Shown one piece after another: positions 8,682-17,525 of a stretch of DNA of 38,318 bases. The notes beneath the pieces were generated by a model that was not told the DNA's origin, made no database searches, and worked only from the letters and a program-made list of their open reading frames with translations. Within the stretch, counting starts at the first letter, position 1, and every line of letters begins with the position of its first letter. The stretch spans positions 1-38,318 of the forward strand of contig CAJMDF010000018.1 in NCBI GenBank assembly GCA_905212085.1, given 5' to 3'. The position numbers and the translations under genes are program-made. Source of the DNA: an uncultured Clostridium sp. (GTDB taxonomy: Bacteria > Cyanobacteriota > Vampirovibrionia > Gastranaerophilales > Gastranaerophilaceae).

Positions 8682-8720
8682 TAGCAATAATTGCTAAAAA
8701 TCTGTTTTTATATTTATATA
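8682..8720 (+). promoter_or_regulatory. promoter and palindromic operator candidate of the 720-aa gene
   Basis: TTGCTA (8691-8696) and TATATA (8715-8720) are 18 nt apart. The -35 box is the right half of a perfect 15-nt palindrome, TAGCAAT-A-ATTGCTA (8682-8696), a likely repressor site because it would block the -35. Confidence 0.5.
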
Positions 8721-8738
8721 GGGAAAATAGGGAAAATT

Positions 8739-10901
8739 ATGCTTGATAATAATGTTAATAACAGACAGCAGTTACTCCAATTTAAAGGAATTTCACCACA
8801 ACAGGCAGTTCAGCAGCAAGTGCCAATGCAGGCTGTAAATCCTGAATTATTAAAAGAAAATGTTCAGGATAGTTATGTTGCAAACAGAATTGGAGAAACA
8901 ACAGAAGATCCAAAAGGTATGATGTATACTGCTGCATTAACTGTCCCTACTTGGTTTGCGATTTCAAAGGGTATGGATGTATATGCAAAAAAATCAAGAG
9001 GAGATTTTGAAAATACAGTCCATCATAAAGTCGGTCAATTTGGTGATGATGTAACTAATTATGTTAAAAATAGTTCATTTGGCAAATCAAGTTTTGCAAC
9101 TTCTATAAATAATGGTTTTAAAAGTTTTAAGGGATTTTTAAAGAAAAATTTTGTAGACAGATTTAAAATTACAAGAGCAATGGCATATACTCCTTCTCGT
9201 CCTGAATTAGATATGGTAAAAGGTCAGGCAAATAGTATGTGGGGTATGCAATTATTTGATTATCCTCAACATGGGGAACAATTTGTAAAACCGCTTCAAT
9301 ATGTTGAAGATTTGGATTGTTATGGTGCTTCTAAAACAGATATTGCGAAATGGAAAGGTGTATTAGATAAAGCATCAACACCTCAGGCAAGAGCTGAAAT
9401 AATGCAGCGTGCAGAATTAGAGACAATTTTGCAAAATTCCAGATTAAAGAGGACTCCATCTCAAATTGCTAAAGAAATCTCTGATTTTAAAGTATTAACT
9501 CCTGAAGCTAAAATTGCAAAATTAAAGGATTTAAAAGCTTTTGAATGGGGTTATAAAGATTTTGCTGAAATGGAAGCAGTGGCAAAAAATATTCAAGAAA
9601 AAATGCCTAGAGTTCTTGAAGCTTCTCATAATGCTAACCCTAAGATGTTTGCAAGAATTTGGGGCTCAAATCACAGTGCTTTGGGACGTTTTAAAACTTG
9701 GTTAATAGGTCGTGAGGTTTATGCTTCAGAAACAGCAAATAAAATAGCAGGTTCTTTAGGAAATGTAAATTTAGCTGAAAATAAAGAATTGGCTAATGTT
9801 TTACAAAAAACTGGTTTAGATAAGAAAATTCCAAAATCAATACTAGGAAAATTCTTGGCAAAATATAACAACTTGGTATTAGAAGGTGCAACAAACAGAG
9901 TCGCAGGTGGAAAATTCGTTGCATTAATGCAGGCTGCGTACTTAGCTGATGTATTATATAAAACTGCTAAAGTTGATGGAGCAAGTGAAAAAGTTAAAAC
10001 TTTTGCTGAACGTTTTACAGAGATGATTGCATTTTTCGTCGCAATGCCACTTGCAATTCAGTTAATGCATCGAGTTGGTGGTTTACAATATGCTGGAATG
10101 ACTAAAGAGCAAGTTGAAAAATACAGACAGCATTTAAAAATTCATAATGATAAAGCAATGGCTGGCGGATTTGCAGATAAATCTGCATGGAAAGCAAGCA
10201 AAGATGCTTTAAAAACAGAATTGAATGCGGGTGTAAAAAATCCTATTACAAAATTATTCAAACGTATAGGACGTATTGTGACAGTAGGTCTAGAGCAAAT
10301 CAGACCTTATGATAAGAAAGCTGTTACAAGAAATGGCATAGGCGATAAAATAAAAGATTTATTCAGACATCCTAAGTTTGGTCTAAAACAAATGGCAGGT
10401 TATCCAATGAGAATTATATTAGGTATGATGGTAATTTTACCGTTCTTAAGTAAAATTGCAGTTAAAGGATCTCACCTATTATTTGGAAAACCTAAAAATT
10501 CTGTATTGGATGAAGGTAAAGAAGATAAAAAACAAGCTCAAGCAATTAATCAACAATTACAATTACCACCTCAATTGCAGCAGCCGCTAAATCAACCTCA
10601 ACAAACTGATACTCAAACAAAAACTACAACAACAACTACTAGTTCAAATCAAGGGTTAAGTCAAAGTCCTTCTAATTTGTTAAATCAATATAGGAATGGA
10701 ACTAAGACGACAACTACGACAACTACTACAAAAACTGCACAAGCTCCTGAAAATAAAACTCAAGAGCCCGTAAGGACATATATTCCATCTCCTGTTGGAG
10801 TCCAAATTCAGAATAAGGAAGACTTAACAGCTGCAGATGCAGCTATGCGCAGGGCTGATTTAGCAGAACAACAAGCATTGCAGACTCTAAAAATGAATTA
10901 G
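8739..10901 (+). CDS. large lineage-specific membrane-associated protein with Gln/Thr-rich tail, unknown
   Basis: The 720-residue protein matches no named family I recognise. It opens with a Gln/Asn-rich stretch (LDNNVNNRQQLLQFKG). A hydrophobic segment follows near residue 65 (AALTVPTWFAISKGM), then a long basic helical region, a segment near 440 (MIAFFVAMPLAIQLM) and another near 580 (MRIILGMMVILPFLSKI). The tail from about 620 is Pro/Gln/Thr-rich with two Thr runs (six and eight) coded by mixed Thr codons. The ATG at 8739 has AGGGA upstream; an earlier in-frame TTG at 8691 overlaps the promoter. The MVILP segment and GK-charged-Gln tail recall the 304-aa protein at 35485-36399. It could be structural or surface-linked, but no function can be read from the sequence. 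Confidence 0.75.
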   Translation: MLDNNVNNRQQLLQFKGISPQQAVQQQVPMQAVNPELLKENVQDSYVANRIGETTEDPKGMMYTAALTVPTWFAISKGMDVYAKKSRGDFENTVHHKVGQFGDDVTNYVKNSSFGKSSFATSINNGFKSFKGFLKKNFVDRFKITRAMAYTPSRPELDMVKGQANSMWGMQLFDYPQHGEQFVKPLQYVEDLDCYGASKTDIAKWKGVLDKASTPQARAEIMQRAELETILQNSRLKRTPSQIAKEISDFKVLTPEAKIAKLKDLKAFEWGYKDFAEMEAVAKNIQEKMPRVLEASHNANPKMFARIWGSNHSALGRFKTWLIGREVYASETANKIAGSLGNVNLAENKELANVLQKTGLDKKIPKSILGKFLAKYNNLVLEGATNRVAGGKFVALMQAAYLADVLYKTAKVDGASEKVKTFAERFTEMIAFFVAMPLAIQLMHRVGGLQYAGMTKEQVEKYRQHLKIHNDKAMAGGFADKSAWKASKDALKTELNAGVKNPITKLFKRIGRIVTVGLEQIRPYDKKAVTRNGIGDKIKDLFRHPKFGLKQMAGYPMRIILGMMVILPFLSKIAVKGSHLLFGKPKNSVLDEGKEDKKQAQAINQQLQLPPQLQQPLNQPQQTDTQTKTTTTTTSSNQGLSQSPSNLLNQYRNGTKTTTTTTTTKTAQAPENKTQEPVRTYIPSPVGVQIQNKEDLTAADAAMRRADLAEQQALQTLKMN

Positions 10902-10910
10902 TTTTATATA

Positions 10911-10939
10911 TTGCCCAATCAAGAATAGCATGATATAAT
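10911..10939 (+). promoter_or_regulatory. promoter of the two-TM protein gene
   Basis: TTGCCC (10911-10916) and a perfect TATAAT (10934-10939) are 17 nt apart. A short leader carrying CGGAGGG precedes the ATG at 10956. Confidence 0.7.
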
Positions 10940-10955
10940 TTTTTCGGAGGGTTTT

Positions 10956-11645
10956 ATGGTTGCAACATTTGATTATAAAGGTTTTGCTAAAAATTTAACT
11001 AAAGAAGCTGAAAAAAGTATACCTGAAGATATTGCTTTGAAGCATAAAAAAGAGTTTTTGGATAAAATTTATAACTTTACGTTTATTGCTGGGGAAGCTT
11101 TTTCAAGTGACGATACTATTGAAAATTCTGATACTGCAAAAACTTTAACTCAATTAATTTCAGAATGGACTTTCCATAAATATATTGACTTGTTACGTTC
11201 TGATATTCCAGAAATGTATCATGAAAGTATTTTACAAAAGTTGGCTTATGTAGCTTTTGAAATGGGTAAAGAATCTTTATTCAGTAATTTGTCCCAAGAA
11301 CAAATGTTGACTTTGGTGGAAGTTCAAGTAAAGAAAGCTTTTAATAAAGCGTGTAAGCAACTTTTAGACAGTGGCAAAATATCTCAAGAAGCTTTTGATA
11401 AGGTTTGTAATTTGTCGAATATTGATGAATATTCTAGTAAACTTTGTCATAATGTAAAAGTCGCTCCAAAAAATAAAAGTACTTTTAAATACACTGTTTC
11501 AGTTTTAATAATCGGATTATTGGCATTGACAATTAGTATGTTTTTTCAAAATTCTCCGTATTTCGCAATTATAAGTCCGATTATTTTAGTTATTTTATCT
11601 ATGTATATTGGTTTTTACATCGGTGTCAATCATTTTGTAAAATAA
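10956..11645 (+). CDS. unknown protein with two C-terminal membrane helices
   Basis: The first 170 of 229 residues are charged and helical, without a signal peptide. They are followed by two hydrophobic segments (TVSVLIIGLLALTISMFF and FAIISPIILVILSMYIGFY) separated by a very short turn. This predicts a cytoplasmic domain held by a C-terminal helical hairpin. CGGAGGG seven bases before the ATG is a strong ribosome-binding site, and the gene has its own promoter. I recognise no family. It lies between the 720-aa protein gene and the 6S-like RNA. Confidence 0.75.
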   Translation: MVATFDYKGFAKNLTKEAEKSIPEDIALKHKKEFLDKIYNFTFIAGEAFSSDDTIENSDTAKTLTQLISEWTFHKYIDLLRSDIPEMYHESILQKLAYVAFEMGKESLFSNLSQEQMLTLVEVQVKKAFNKACKQLLDSGKISQEAFDKVCNLSNIDEYSSKLCHNVKVAPKNKSTFKYTVSVLIIGLLALTISMFFQNSPYFAIISPIILVILSMYIGFYIGVNHFVK

Positions 11646-11660
11646 TAAAAAACTAATATG

Positions 11661-11689
11661 TTGTAATAGATATTTAAGTATGTTATAAT
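11661..11689 (+). promoter_or_regulatory. promoter of the 6S-like RNA
   Basis: TTGTAA (11661-11666) and TATAAT (11684-11689) are 17 nt apart. Position 11697, where the RNA's closing helix begins, is the expected start. Confidence 0.75.
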
Positions 11690-11696
11690 AAAATTA

Positions 11697-11875
11697 GCTC
11701 TATACAGGTGCTCATTTTGTTCCTACATTTATTTTAAAAGGGAGAATTAGCTCTGTCTGGATGTGAAGTATACCCGCCGATTTAAAATCGCCAGCGGGAA
11801 ACGGATAATCCGAGGCGTTCACCCACCTGCGAGACCACGCAGGCAACAAAATCACATCTGTGTAGGGCTTTTTAA
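11697..11875 (+). ncRNA. ssrS: 6S RNA candidate
   Basis: This non-coding stretch is more GC-rich than its surroundings and folds as one closed unit. Bases 11697-11710 pair with 11855-11868 (14 pairs), then 11714-11721 with 11845-11852 (8 pairs). Inside lies a large open region with an apical hairpin near 11773-11798, and a small hairpin (CCTGCG/CGCAGG) at 11826-11843 on the 3' side. A closing stem, a central bubble with a 3'-side hairpin, a length near 175 nt and a GGCGTTCACCCACC segment fit 6S RNA, which binds the housekeeping RNA polymerase. The promoter places +1 at the first paired base, and GGGCTTTTT ends the transcript. The assignment rests on structure and partial sequence resemblance; it could be another structured RNA. 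Confidence 0.65.
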
Positions 11876-11876
11876 T

Positions 11877-11905
11877 TTGCTTCTTTTTTGAAAATATGTT
11901 ACAAT
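11877..11905 (+). promoter_or_regulatory. promoter of the cpaE/cpaF-like pair, leaderless type
   Basis: TTGCTT (11877-11882) and TACAAT (11900-11905) are 17 nt apart, and six bases lead to the ATG at 11912. It begins right at the 3' end of the 6S-like RNA. Confidence 0.65.
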
Positions 11906-11911
11906 TCTTGT

Positions 11912-13081
11912 ATGAAACAAGCTATTCAAACAATTGTAATTACAGAACAGATACATACTGCAGAACTTTTAAAACGTTATATTGAAGGTTGTGAAAAGTT
12001 CTCTTTTTTAGCAGAAACTTCTGATTTTTCAAAGGCTTATAATGCAATAAAGGAGTTAGCTAAAGCTCTTGTAATTGTTGATGTTTCTGAATATCAGGAA
12101 CAAGCTTTGAATTTTGTATCTAAAATTACATCAGAGTTTAAGGATTGCAAAGTTATTGTATTATCTGACAGGCCTGTTGTTGATTTAGTTATTAGAGCGA
12201 TGAGAATTGGTGCCTCTGATTTTCTTTCACTACCTTTAATTAAGGATGAGTTTTTGGAGGTTTTGGATAAAACTTACAATGATATGGTTGGTGAAAAACC
12301 TAAAAAATCTAAATGTAGGGTAATTACGGTATATTCTAATAAAGGTGGGGTTGGAAAAACTTCTATCGCATCTAATTTAGCTCTTGAACTTGCTAAAATT
12401 ACTAAGGAAAATGTTGCTCTTATTGATTTGAATTTTCAATTAGGTGATGTGACTACTTTTTTAGATTTGAAGCCTTCTTTTAACATTTCATATATGTTAC
12501 AAAATTTAGACAAGATTAATGAAGCATTTTTACTGTCAACTTTAGAAAAGTATAAAGATACCTCTCTTTATGTTTTAGCAGATCCTCCTTATTTTAAGCA
12601 AGTTGATGATGTTTCTTCCAGTGATATTACTAAATTATTTGATATATTAAGAGAAACTTTTTCATATGTTGTAGTTGACACATCCGGAGGATTTGATAAT
12701 ACAGCAATGACGGCATTGTCAAATTCTGATTTAATATTCCTTGTCACAATTGTAAATTTACCTGCTATAAGGAATTGTCAAAGATGTCTTGAGTTATTTG
12801 AAAAATTAGGATTTGAAGAAGATAAAGTTCAGGTGTTAATAAATAGATATATGGAAAATGATGAAATTAACGCCGAGGATGTAGAAGAAGTCCTTGGAAA
12901 GAATTTGTATTGGAAAATACCTAATAATTATTTTACGATGATGTCTGCCATTAATAAAGGAGTCCCTGTTTCTGATATAAATCCTGAATCAAATGTGGCA
13001 GTAAGTTACAAAAACTTAGCATTAATGGTATCAGATAGTGTTTATCGTCAGAAATTGAATAAAAAGCTTGGAAGGATATAG
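11912..13081 (+). CDS. CpaE/TadZ-like protein: receiver-like domain plus MinD/ParA ATPase
   Basis: In Tad pilus systems CpaE/TadZ places the secretion machine at the cell pole. Residues 1 to about 125 form a receiver-like fold (VIVDVSEYQ, then KVIVLSDRP and MRIGASDFLSLPL), as in CpaE. From residue 134 a ParA/MinD ATPase begins with the deviant Walker A SNKGGVGKTS, followed by ALIDLNFQLGDVTTFLD and YVVVDTSGGFD (Walker B). The ATG at 11912 gives 389 aa and fits the -10 box six bases upstream; the in-frame ATG at 11888 lies inside the promoter. It is followed two bases later by the CpaF-like gene. No tadB, tadC, prepilin peptidase or secretin gene is next to them. Confidence 0.82.
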   Translation: MKQAIQTIVITEQIHTAELLKRYIEGCEKFSFLAETSDFSKAYNAIKELAKALVIVDVSEYQEQALNFVSKITSEFKDCKVIVLSDRPVVDLVIRAMRIGASDFLSLPLIKDEFLEVLDKTYNDMVGEKPKKSKCRVITVYSNKGGVGKTSIASNLALELAKITKENVALIDLNFQLGDVTTFLDLKPSFNISYMLQNLDKINEAFLLSTLEKYKDTSLYVLADPPYFKQVDDVSSSDITKLFDILRETFSYVVVDTSGGFDNTAMTALSNSDLIFLVTIVNLPAIRNCQRCLELFEKLGFEEDKVQVLINRYMENDEINAEDVEEVLGKNLYWKIPNNYFTMMSAINKGVPVSDINPESNVAVSYKNLALMVSDSVYRQKLNKKLGRI

Positions 13082-13083
13082 AA

Positions 13084-14442
13084 GTGTTACAAAATAGTAA
13101 ATTGAGTAATAGATTTAAAAATAATCAAAGTGACGATATAATTAAAGATAAACCTAAAAAATTTGTGTTTACTAAGGCACAACTAAATTCATCTAATAAT
13201 GATGATGAAAATTCCCAAGAAAATCTTATTGCTGAAGATTCATTAGTGAAAAAAAACTTAGATATTGACATTGAGGCAGAGTTAAAAAAATTATTGTTAG
13301 AAAAAATTGATACTATACCTGTATGGTTTGAGTACACTTCTGATAAGCAAAAAGAACTGATTAAGAGTTTTGTAGAGAATAGGTTATTAATTGAATCAAT
13401 AAAACTTAATGATGATGAAAAAGAAGATTTAATTGAAAAACTTTTTACTTCTATTATGGGTTTTGGTCCTTTAGATTATTTGATTGTACAAGAAAATGTT
13501 GATGCTATTTATGTAAATGGTGTAAATAGTGTTCATATTGAAATTAACGGTAAAATATTAAATACAGAAATGAAATTAAATAGTAAACAAATTAATTTTA
13601 TATTGAGTAATATTTCATCTATGTCTGGTATAAAGTTTGATACTTCAAAAAATATTTGGAATTGTAAAGTTAATAATTTGTGTATAACAATAATTATGCC
13701 TAATATTTCTCAATCAGGTTATAATATTACAATTAGAAAAGGCTATGAGTATACTGTAGACAAGTTGATAGAAAATAATTTGTTATCAAAAGAAATGTTT
13801 GATTTTATTCTTTTAATGATTAATGCCAAAAAAAATATTGTTATATCTGGAGATATAAATTCAGGGAAATCTGTATTGTTAGATGTTTTGATTAAATCAG
13901 CTCTTGATAGTAAAAGATCTGTTTTATTGGAAACATCTCCTGCAATTTCTACTAATTTTAATACTTTGATGAAGTTTTTGTTAGACAAACATGCAGATGA
14001 TTATTATTTATTTTTGTCAAATATTTTAAAGATGTCTCCTGAGTATATTTTATCAGATTTAAATTTTGTAATCCCTGAATTTTCTGAAGTAAAAGGGAAT
14101 ATTTCTACTTTAAGGGCTTCATCTGCAGAGAATGCAATTTCAAAACTTATTTCATCTGTTGTCGCAACGGATAATATTTCGGAAAAACTGGCAAAGACAA
14201 AAGTTTTTACCAATTATGATTACTTAATCCAAATTAATAGGATGAGTGATGGGATTAGACGTGTAACATCTATTGTAGAGCTCACTCCTGCAAGAACTGC
14301 AGCATTGTCTGTAAAAGTAATCGCAAAGTATGATGGTGAAAATTTTGTTACTGAGATCCCTCAACCTTTGACATCGATACGGGCTGAGTCTTTACTTTCT
14401 GAAGCAGGTTCGATGACTTCGCGTTTTTATCATTCGAATTAG
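13084..14442 (+). CDS. CpaF/TadA-like secretion ATPase, catalytically degenerate
   Basis: The 452-aa protein has the CpaF layout: a variable, acidic N-terminal 90 residues, a helical region, the MGFGPLDYLI...DAIYVNG N-domain signature and a RecA-like domain with Walker A GDINSGKS (about residue 257). Other catalytic positions are lost. The Walker B region MRPDRIIVGEVRG of the family reads MSPEYILSDLNF, without the Glu, and the His box STIHANSP reads STLRASSA, with the His replaced by Arg. It may bind nucleotide but hydrolyse poorly. The start is GTG with AAGGA upstream, two bases after the cpaE-like stop. The last 95 nt overlap the convergent gene on the other strand. Confidence 0.78.
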   Translation: MLQNSKLSNRFKNNQSDDIIKDKPKKFVFTKAQLNSSNNDDENSQENLIAEDSLVKKNLDIDIEAELKKLLLEKIDTIPVWFEYTSDKQKELIKSFVENRLLIESIKLNDDEKEDLIEKLFTSIMGFGPLDYLIVQENVDAIYVNGVNSVHIEINGKILNTEMKLNSKQINFILSNISSMSGIKFDTSKNIWNCKVNNLCITIIMPNISQSGYNITIRKGYEYTVDKLIENNLLSKEMFDFILLMINAKKNIVISGDINSGKSVLLDVLIKSALDSKRSVLLETSPAISTNFNTLMKFLLDKHADDYYLFLSNILKMSPEYILSDLNFVIPEFSEVKGNISTLRASSAENAISKLISSVVATDNISEKLAKTKVFTNYDYLIQINRMSDGIRRVTSIVELTPARTAALSVKVIAKYDGENFVTEIPQPLTSIRAESLLSEAGSMTSRFYHSN

Positions 14443-15418
14443 TAATTTTATCTTTCATATCGTTAAAGATATATTTCATTTTTGATTCATTCACAAAGCT
14501 GTGTGATATTTGATCAATTCCTGGGCTTATGTATTTTTTCATAATCTGTTTATCAACAAATGTGTTAATTGGGGTTGCAAGTAAAAATAATGTACCAAGA
14601 CCTCCTATTGTTTTTAATAATTTATTTTTAAATATTAATGAGTTTTGATATTCTTTTAGAGCATTTCTTGTAGCTTGATAAGCATAATCACCATCTTTAT
14701 ACATTTCTTTTATAACAGGTAGAATCGCGTTATATTTGTTATAAACTTTGCTTGGAATTTTCGCTTTTTCTCCGTGTTTTAGAGCATTTTTTATATTAAA
14801 AGTATCAAGAGCATTTTTTTGTGCAAATTTTATGATTTTATCTTTGTCAGAACTGAGTAAGTCATATCTGTCTGTAAAATATTTATTATAAAAGCGCTTG
14901 AAAGGATGAATTGTTTTTTTCTCATTATTGCGTACTTTTATTTTATTTTCCAATGTTTCGGTTATAATTCTGTTGAAATTTTCAAAATTTGAAAGAGCAC
15001 TCCCATGTGCTTGATCTATAACATTTTTTATGTGTTTATATACAGCATCTTTAGCATTTCCGCTTATTCCGGATTTCCCCAGTTTCCCTAGCGGGGACGT
15101 TATAAATTGACCTGCTATAATTACAGCAGGAAGTGCAACAATTGATGTCAATCCTTGATAAATAGCTCTTTTGAGTGCTCTTTTGCCACTTGGATTATAA
15201 CTAGTTTTATCATTTTTATATTTGTCATATATGTCTGCTCCCAAGTACATAAAAGTAGGAGCCCATAGTGCCGTCCCAAGTTTAGGTGCAATTTCAGAAA
15301 TTGCAGTACCAACTTCATTTGAGTAGGACATCATAACCGCTACTTTTTTACTTAACGGATCCTTATATTTATCTTGTTGACTTTTTTGCGTATTAGTATT
15401 TAAGATTGACTTAATCAA
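14348..15418 (-). CDS. lineage-specific membrane-associated protein, unknown
   Basis: The protein has 356 residues if it starts at the TTG at 15418; ATG codons at 15334 and 15331 would remove 28-29 residues. Hydrophobic segments lie near 47-60 (ALWAPTFMYLGADIY), 88-108 (GLTSIVALPAVIIAGQFI) and 268-285 (TIGGLGTLFLLATPINTF), with a long basic helical region between them. I recognise no family. The layout resembles the other unplaced proteins at 8739, 33892 and 35485. Its upstream region holds two palindromes (15421-15435 and 15441-15450). The 3' end overlaps the cpaF-like gene by 95 nt. The start is uncertain because no clear ribosome-binding site precedes any candidate. Confidence 0.65.
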   Translation of the reverse strand: MIKSILNTNTQKSQQDKYKDPLSKKVAVMMSYSNEVGTAISEIAPKLGTALWAPTFMYLGADIYDKYKNDKTSYNPSGKRALKRAIYQGLTSIVALPAVIIAGQFITSPLGKLGKSGISGNAKDAVYKHIKNVIDQAHGSALSNFENFNRIITETLENKIKVRNNEKKTIHPFKRFYNKYFTDRYDLLSSDKDKIIKFAQKNALDTFNIKNALKHGEKAKIPSKVYNKYNAILPVIKEMYKDGDYAYQATRNALKEYQNSLIFKNKLLKTIGGLGTLFLLATPINTFVDKQIMKKYISPGIDQISHSFVNESKMKYIFNDMKDKITNSNDKNAKSSNLLQKVKTQPVSMSKVEGSQ

Positions 15419-15481
15419 TTTTAAGGGGCCCTTAATTTTTAGAATATTCTCATTTTACTATAAACTTGTGAAAAAATTTTT

Positions 15482-15509
15482 TTGCTACTTTTTTTTATTT
15501 TAGTATAAT
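15482..15509 (+). promoter_or_regulatory. uvrB promoter, leaderless type
   Basis: TTGCTA (15482-15487) and TATAAT (15504-15509) are 16 nt apart, and six bases lead to the uvrB ATG at 15516. Two palindromes upstream (15421-15435 and 15441-15450) are possible regulator sites; neither looks like a known LexA box. Confidence 0.65.
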
Positions 15510-15515
15510 TTTAAT

Positions 15516-17501
15516 ATGAATCGAAAATTTAAAATATCTTCTAAGTATAAGCCTGCAGGAGATCAGCCAAAAGCAATTGAAGAGTTGGTAGATGGTATTA
15601 ATTCTGGAGATGATGCTCAAACATTGCTAGGTATTACAGGTTCAGGAAAGACATTTACAATTGCAAATGTTATTGAAAGAATACAAAGACCTACTCTAAT
15701 TATTGCGCATAACAAAACTCTTGCAGCTCAGTTATATAATGAATTTAAAGAACTGTTCCCTGATAATGCTGTTGAATATTTTATCAGCTATTATGATTAT
15801 TATCAGCCAGAGGCTTATATTCCGAGAACTGATACATTTATAGAGAAATCTGCTTCTATAAATGAGGAAATTGATAGATTAAGACATAATGCGACAAGAT
15901 GTTTATATGAACGTAATGATGTCATTATTGTTGCTTCTGTAAGTTGTATTTATGGTTTAGGACTTCCTGAAAATTATTTTAAAGGTTCAGTAGAATTAAA
16001 TGTTGGAGATGAAATAAATCGAGATGATTTATTGAAACATTTGGTTAGTGTTCAATATTCAAGAAATGATCTTGTCCTAGAACGTTCTACTTTTAGAGCA
16101 AGAGGTGATATTGTTGAAATCATGCCTGCTTATGAAAAAATAATTACAAGAATTTATTTTTTCGGTGATGAAATTGAAAAAATTGTAAGAATTGATAATG
16201 TGACCGGAGAAATAATTGAAACACCTCAAAAGGTTGTGATTTATCCGGCTGTGCATTATTTATCTTATGATGAGAATATTGATGAAACTATTAAATTGAT
16301 AAAAGAGGAGCTGCAGCATCGTTTAATAGAGTTGCAGAATGAAAACAAACTGGTAGAAGCTCAAAGATTAGAGCAAAGAGTAAAATATGATATTGAAATG
16401 ATTAAAGAAATGGGATATTGCTCTGGAATTGAAAATTATTCAAGGATTATTGAACGACGCCCTAAAGGCTCTGCTCCTGCGACTCTTTTAGATTATTTCA
16501 GAGGTGACTTTTTAACTGTTATAGATGAATCACATGTTACTCTTCCACAGTTAAAAGGTATGTATCATGGTGATGCTTCAAGAAAAAATACCCTAATTGA
16601 GTATGGTTTTAGATTGCCGTGCGCTAGGGATAATAGGCCATTAAAAAGTGAAGAATTTTTTAAGAAAGTTCATCAGAAAATTTATATCTCAGCAACTCCG
16701 GGAGAATTTGAACGACAGACTTCTGCTCAGTTAGTTGAACAAATTATCAGACCTACAGGTCTTGTTGACCCTAAAATATCAGTTAGACCTATTGAATCAC
16801 AAATAAATGATTTAAAAGCAGAAATAAAGAAGCGAACAGAAAAGGATGAAAGAGTTTTAATTACAACTTTAACTAAGCGTATGGCGGAGGATTTAACTGA
16901 TTTCTTTATTCAAGAGGGTATAAAGGTTAGGTATTTGCATAGTGAAATCCAATCGTTAGAGCGTGTCGAAATATTGAGGGACCTACGATTAGGGGAATTT
17001 GATGTCCTAATTGGAGTTAATCTCTTGCGAGAAGGTCTTGATATTCCTGAAGTTTCACTTGTAGCGATTATGGATGCTGATAAAGAAGGTTTTTTAAGAT
17101 CTGAAACAAGCTTAATTCAAACTATTGGTCGTGCTGCTCGTAATGCATGCGGTGAAGTTATTATGTATGCCGATAGGATGACTGAATCTATGGAAAAAGC
17201 TATATCTGAAACTGAACGTAGACGGAAAATACAACTTGAATATAATAAAAAGTATGGAATTATTCCTCAAACTATTAAAAAGCCTATTGAAAACAATTTA
17301 TTATCACTAGTTGCAAGTTATCGTGATTTAGAAGACATTGTAGCAGAAGAGATGGTTGATATGGGTATAGATAAAAAAGATCTGCCTAAACTTATCGACA
17401 AACTTGAAAAAGATATGCATAAAGCTGCAAAAATTCTGGACTTTGAAAGGGCAGCAGAAATTAGAGATAAGTTAAAGAAACTTAGAGAAATGTTAGGTTA
17501 A
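15516..17501 (+). CDS. uvrB: UvrABC excision nuclease subunit B
   Basis: UvrB verifies DNA damage handed over by UvrA and recruits UvrC for incision. All landmarks are present in 661 aa: Walker A GITGSGKT (about residue 42), the damage-probing beta-hairpin YYDYYQPEAYIP (about 92), DESHVTLPQ (motif II), TTLTKRMAEDLT and NLLREGLDIPEVSLVAI in the second helicase half, QTIGRAARN (motif VI), and the C-terminal UVR domain (DKLEKDMHKAAKILDFE) that contacts UvrC. It appears to be a single-gene transcript. Confidence 0.98.
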   Translation: MNRKFKISSKYKPAGDQPKAIEELVDGINSGDDAQTLLGITGSGKTFTIANVIERIQRPTLIIAHNKTLAAQLYNEFKELFPDNAVEYFISYYDYYQPEAYIPRTDTFIEKSASINEEIDRLRHNATRCLYERNDVIIVASVSCIYGLGLPENYFKGSVELNVGDEINRDDLLKHLVSVQYSRNDLVLERSTFRARGDIVEIMPAYEKIITRIYFFGDEIEKIVRIDNVTGEIIETPQKVVIYPAVHYLSYDENIDETIKLIKEELQHRLIELQNENKLVEAQRLEQRVKYDIEMIKEMGYCSGIENYSRIIERRPKGSAPATLLDYFRGDFLTVIDESHVTLPQLKGMYHGDASRKNTLIEYGFRLPCARDNRPLKSEEFFKKVHQKIYISATPGEFERQTSAQLVEQIIRPTGLVDPKISVRPIESQINDLKAEIKKRTEKDERVLITTLTKRMAEDLTDFFIQEGIKVRYLHSEIQSLERVEILRDLRLGEFDVLIGVNLLREGLDIPEVSLVAIMDADKEGFLRSETSLIQTIGRAARNACGEVIMYADRMTESMEKAISETERRRKIQLEYNKKYGIIPQTIKKPIENNLLSLVASYRDLEDIVAEEMVDMGIDKKDLPKLIDKLEKDMHKAAKILDFERAAEIRDKLKKLREMLG

Positions 17502-17525
17502 AAATACCTACAAAATAAGATATTT

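Noticed and set aside
10620..10740. Thr-codon runs as a slippage site
   Set aside because: The runs use mixed ACA/ACT/ACG codons and threonine repeats stay in frame, so no on/off switch is implied.
11697..11875. Riboswitch for the cpaE-like gene
   Set aside because: The RNA ends in a T-run before the downstream gene's own promoter, which directs a leaderless start.
15441..15450. LexA box upstream of uvrB
   Set aside because: AGAATATTCT matches neither the Gram-positive nor the cyanobacterial LexA consensus I know.
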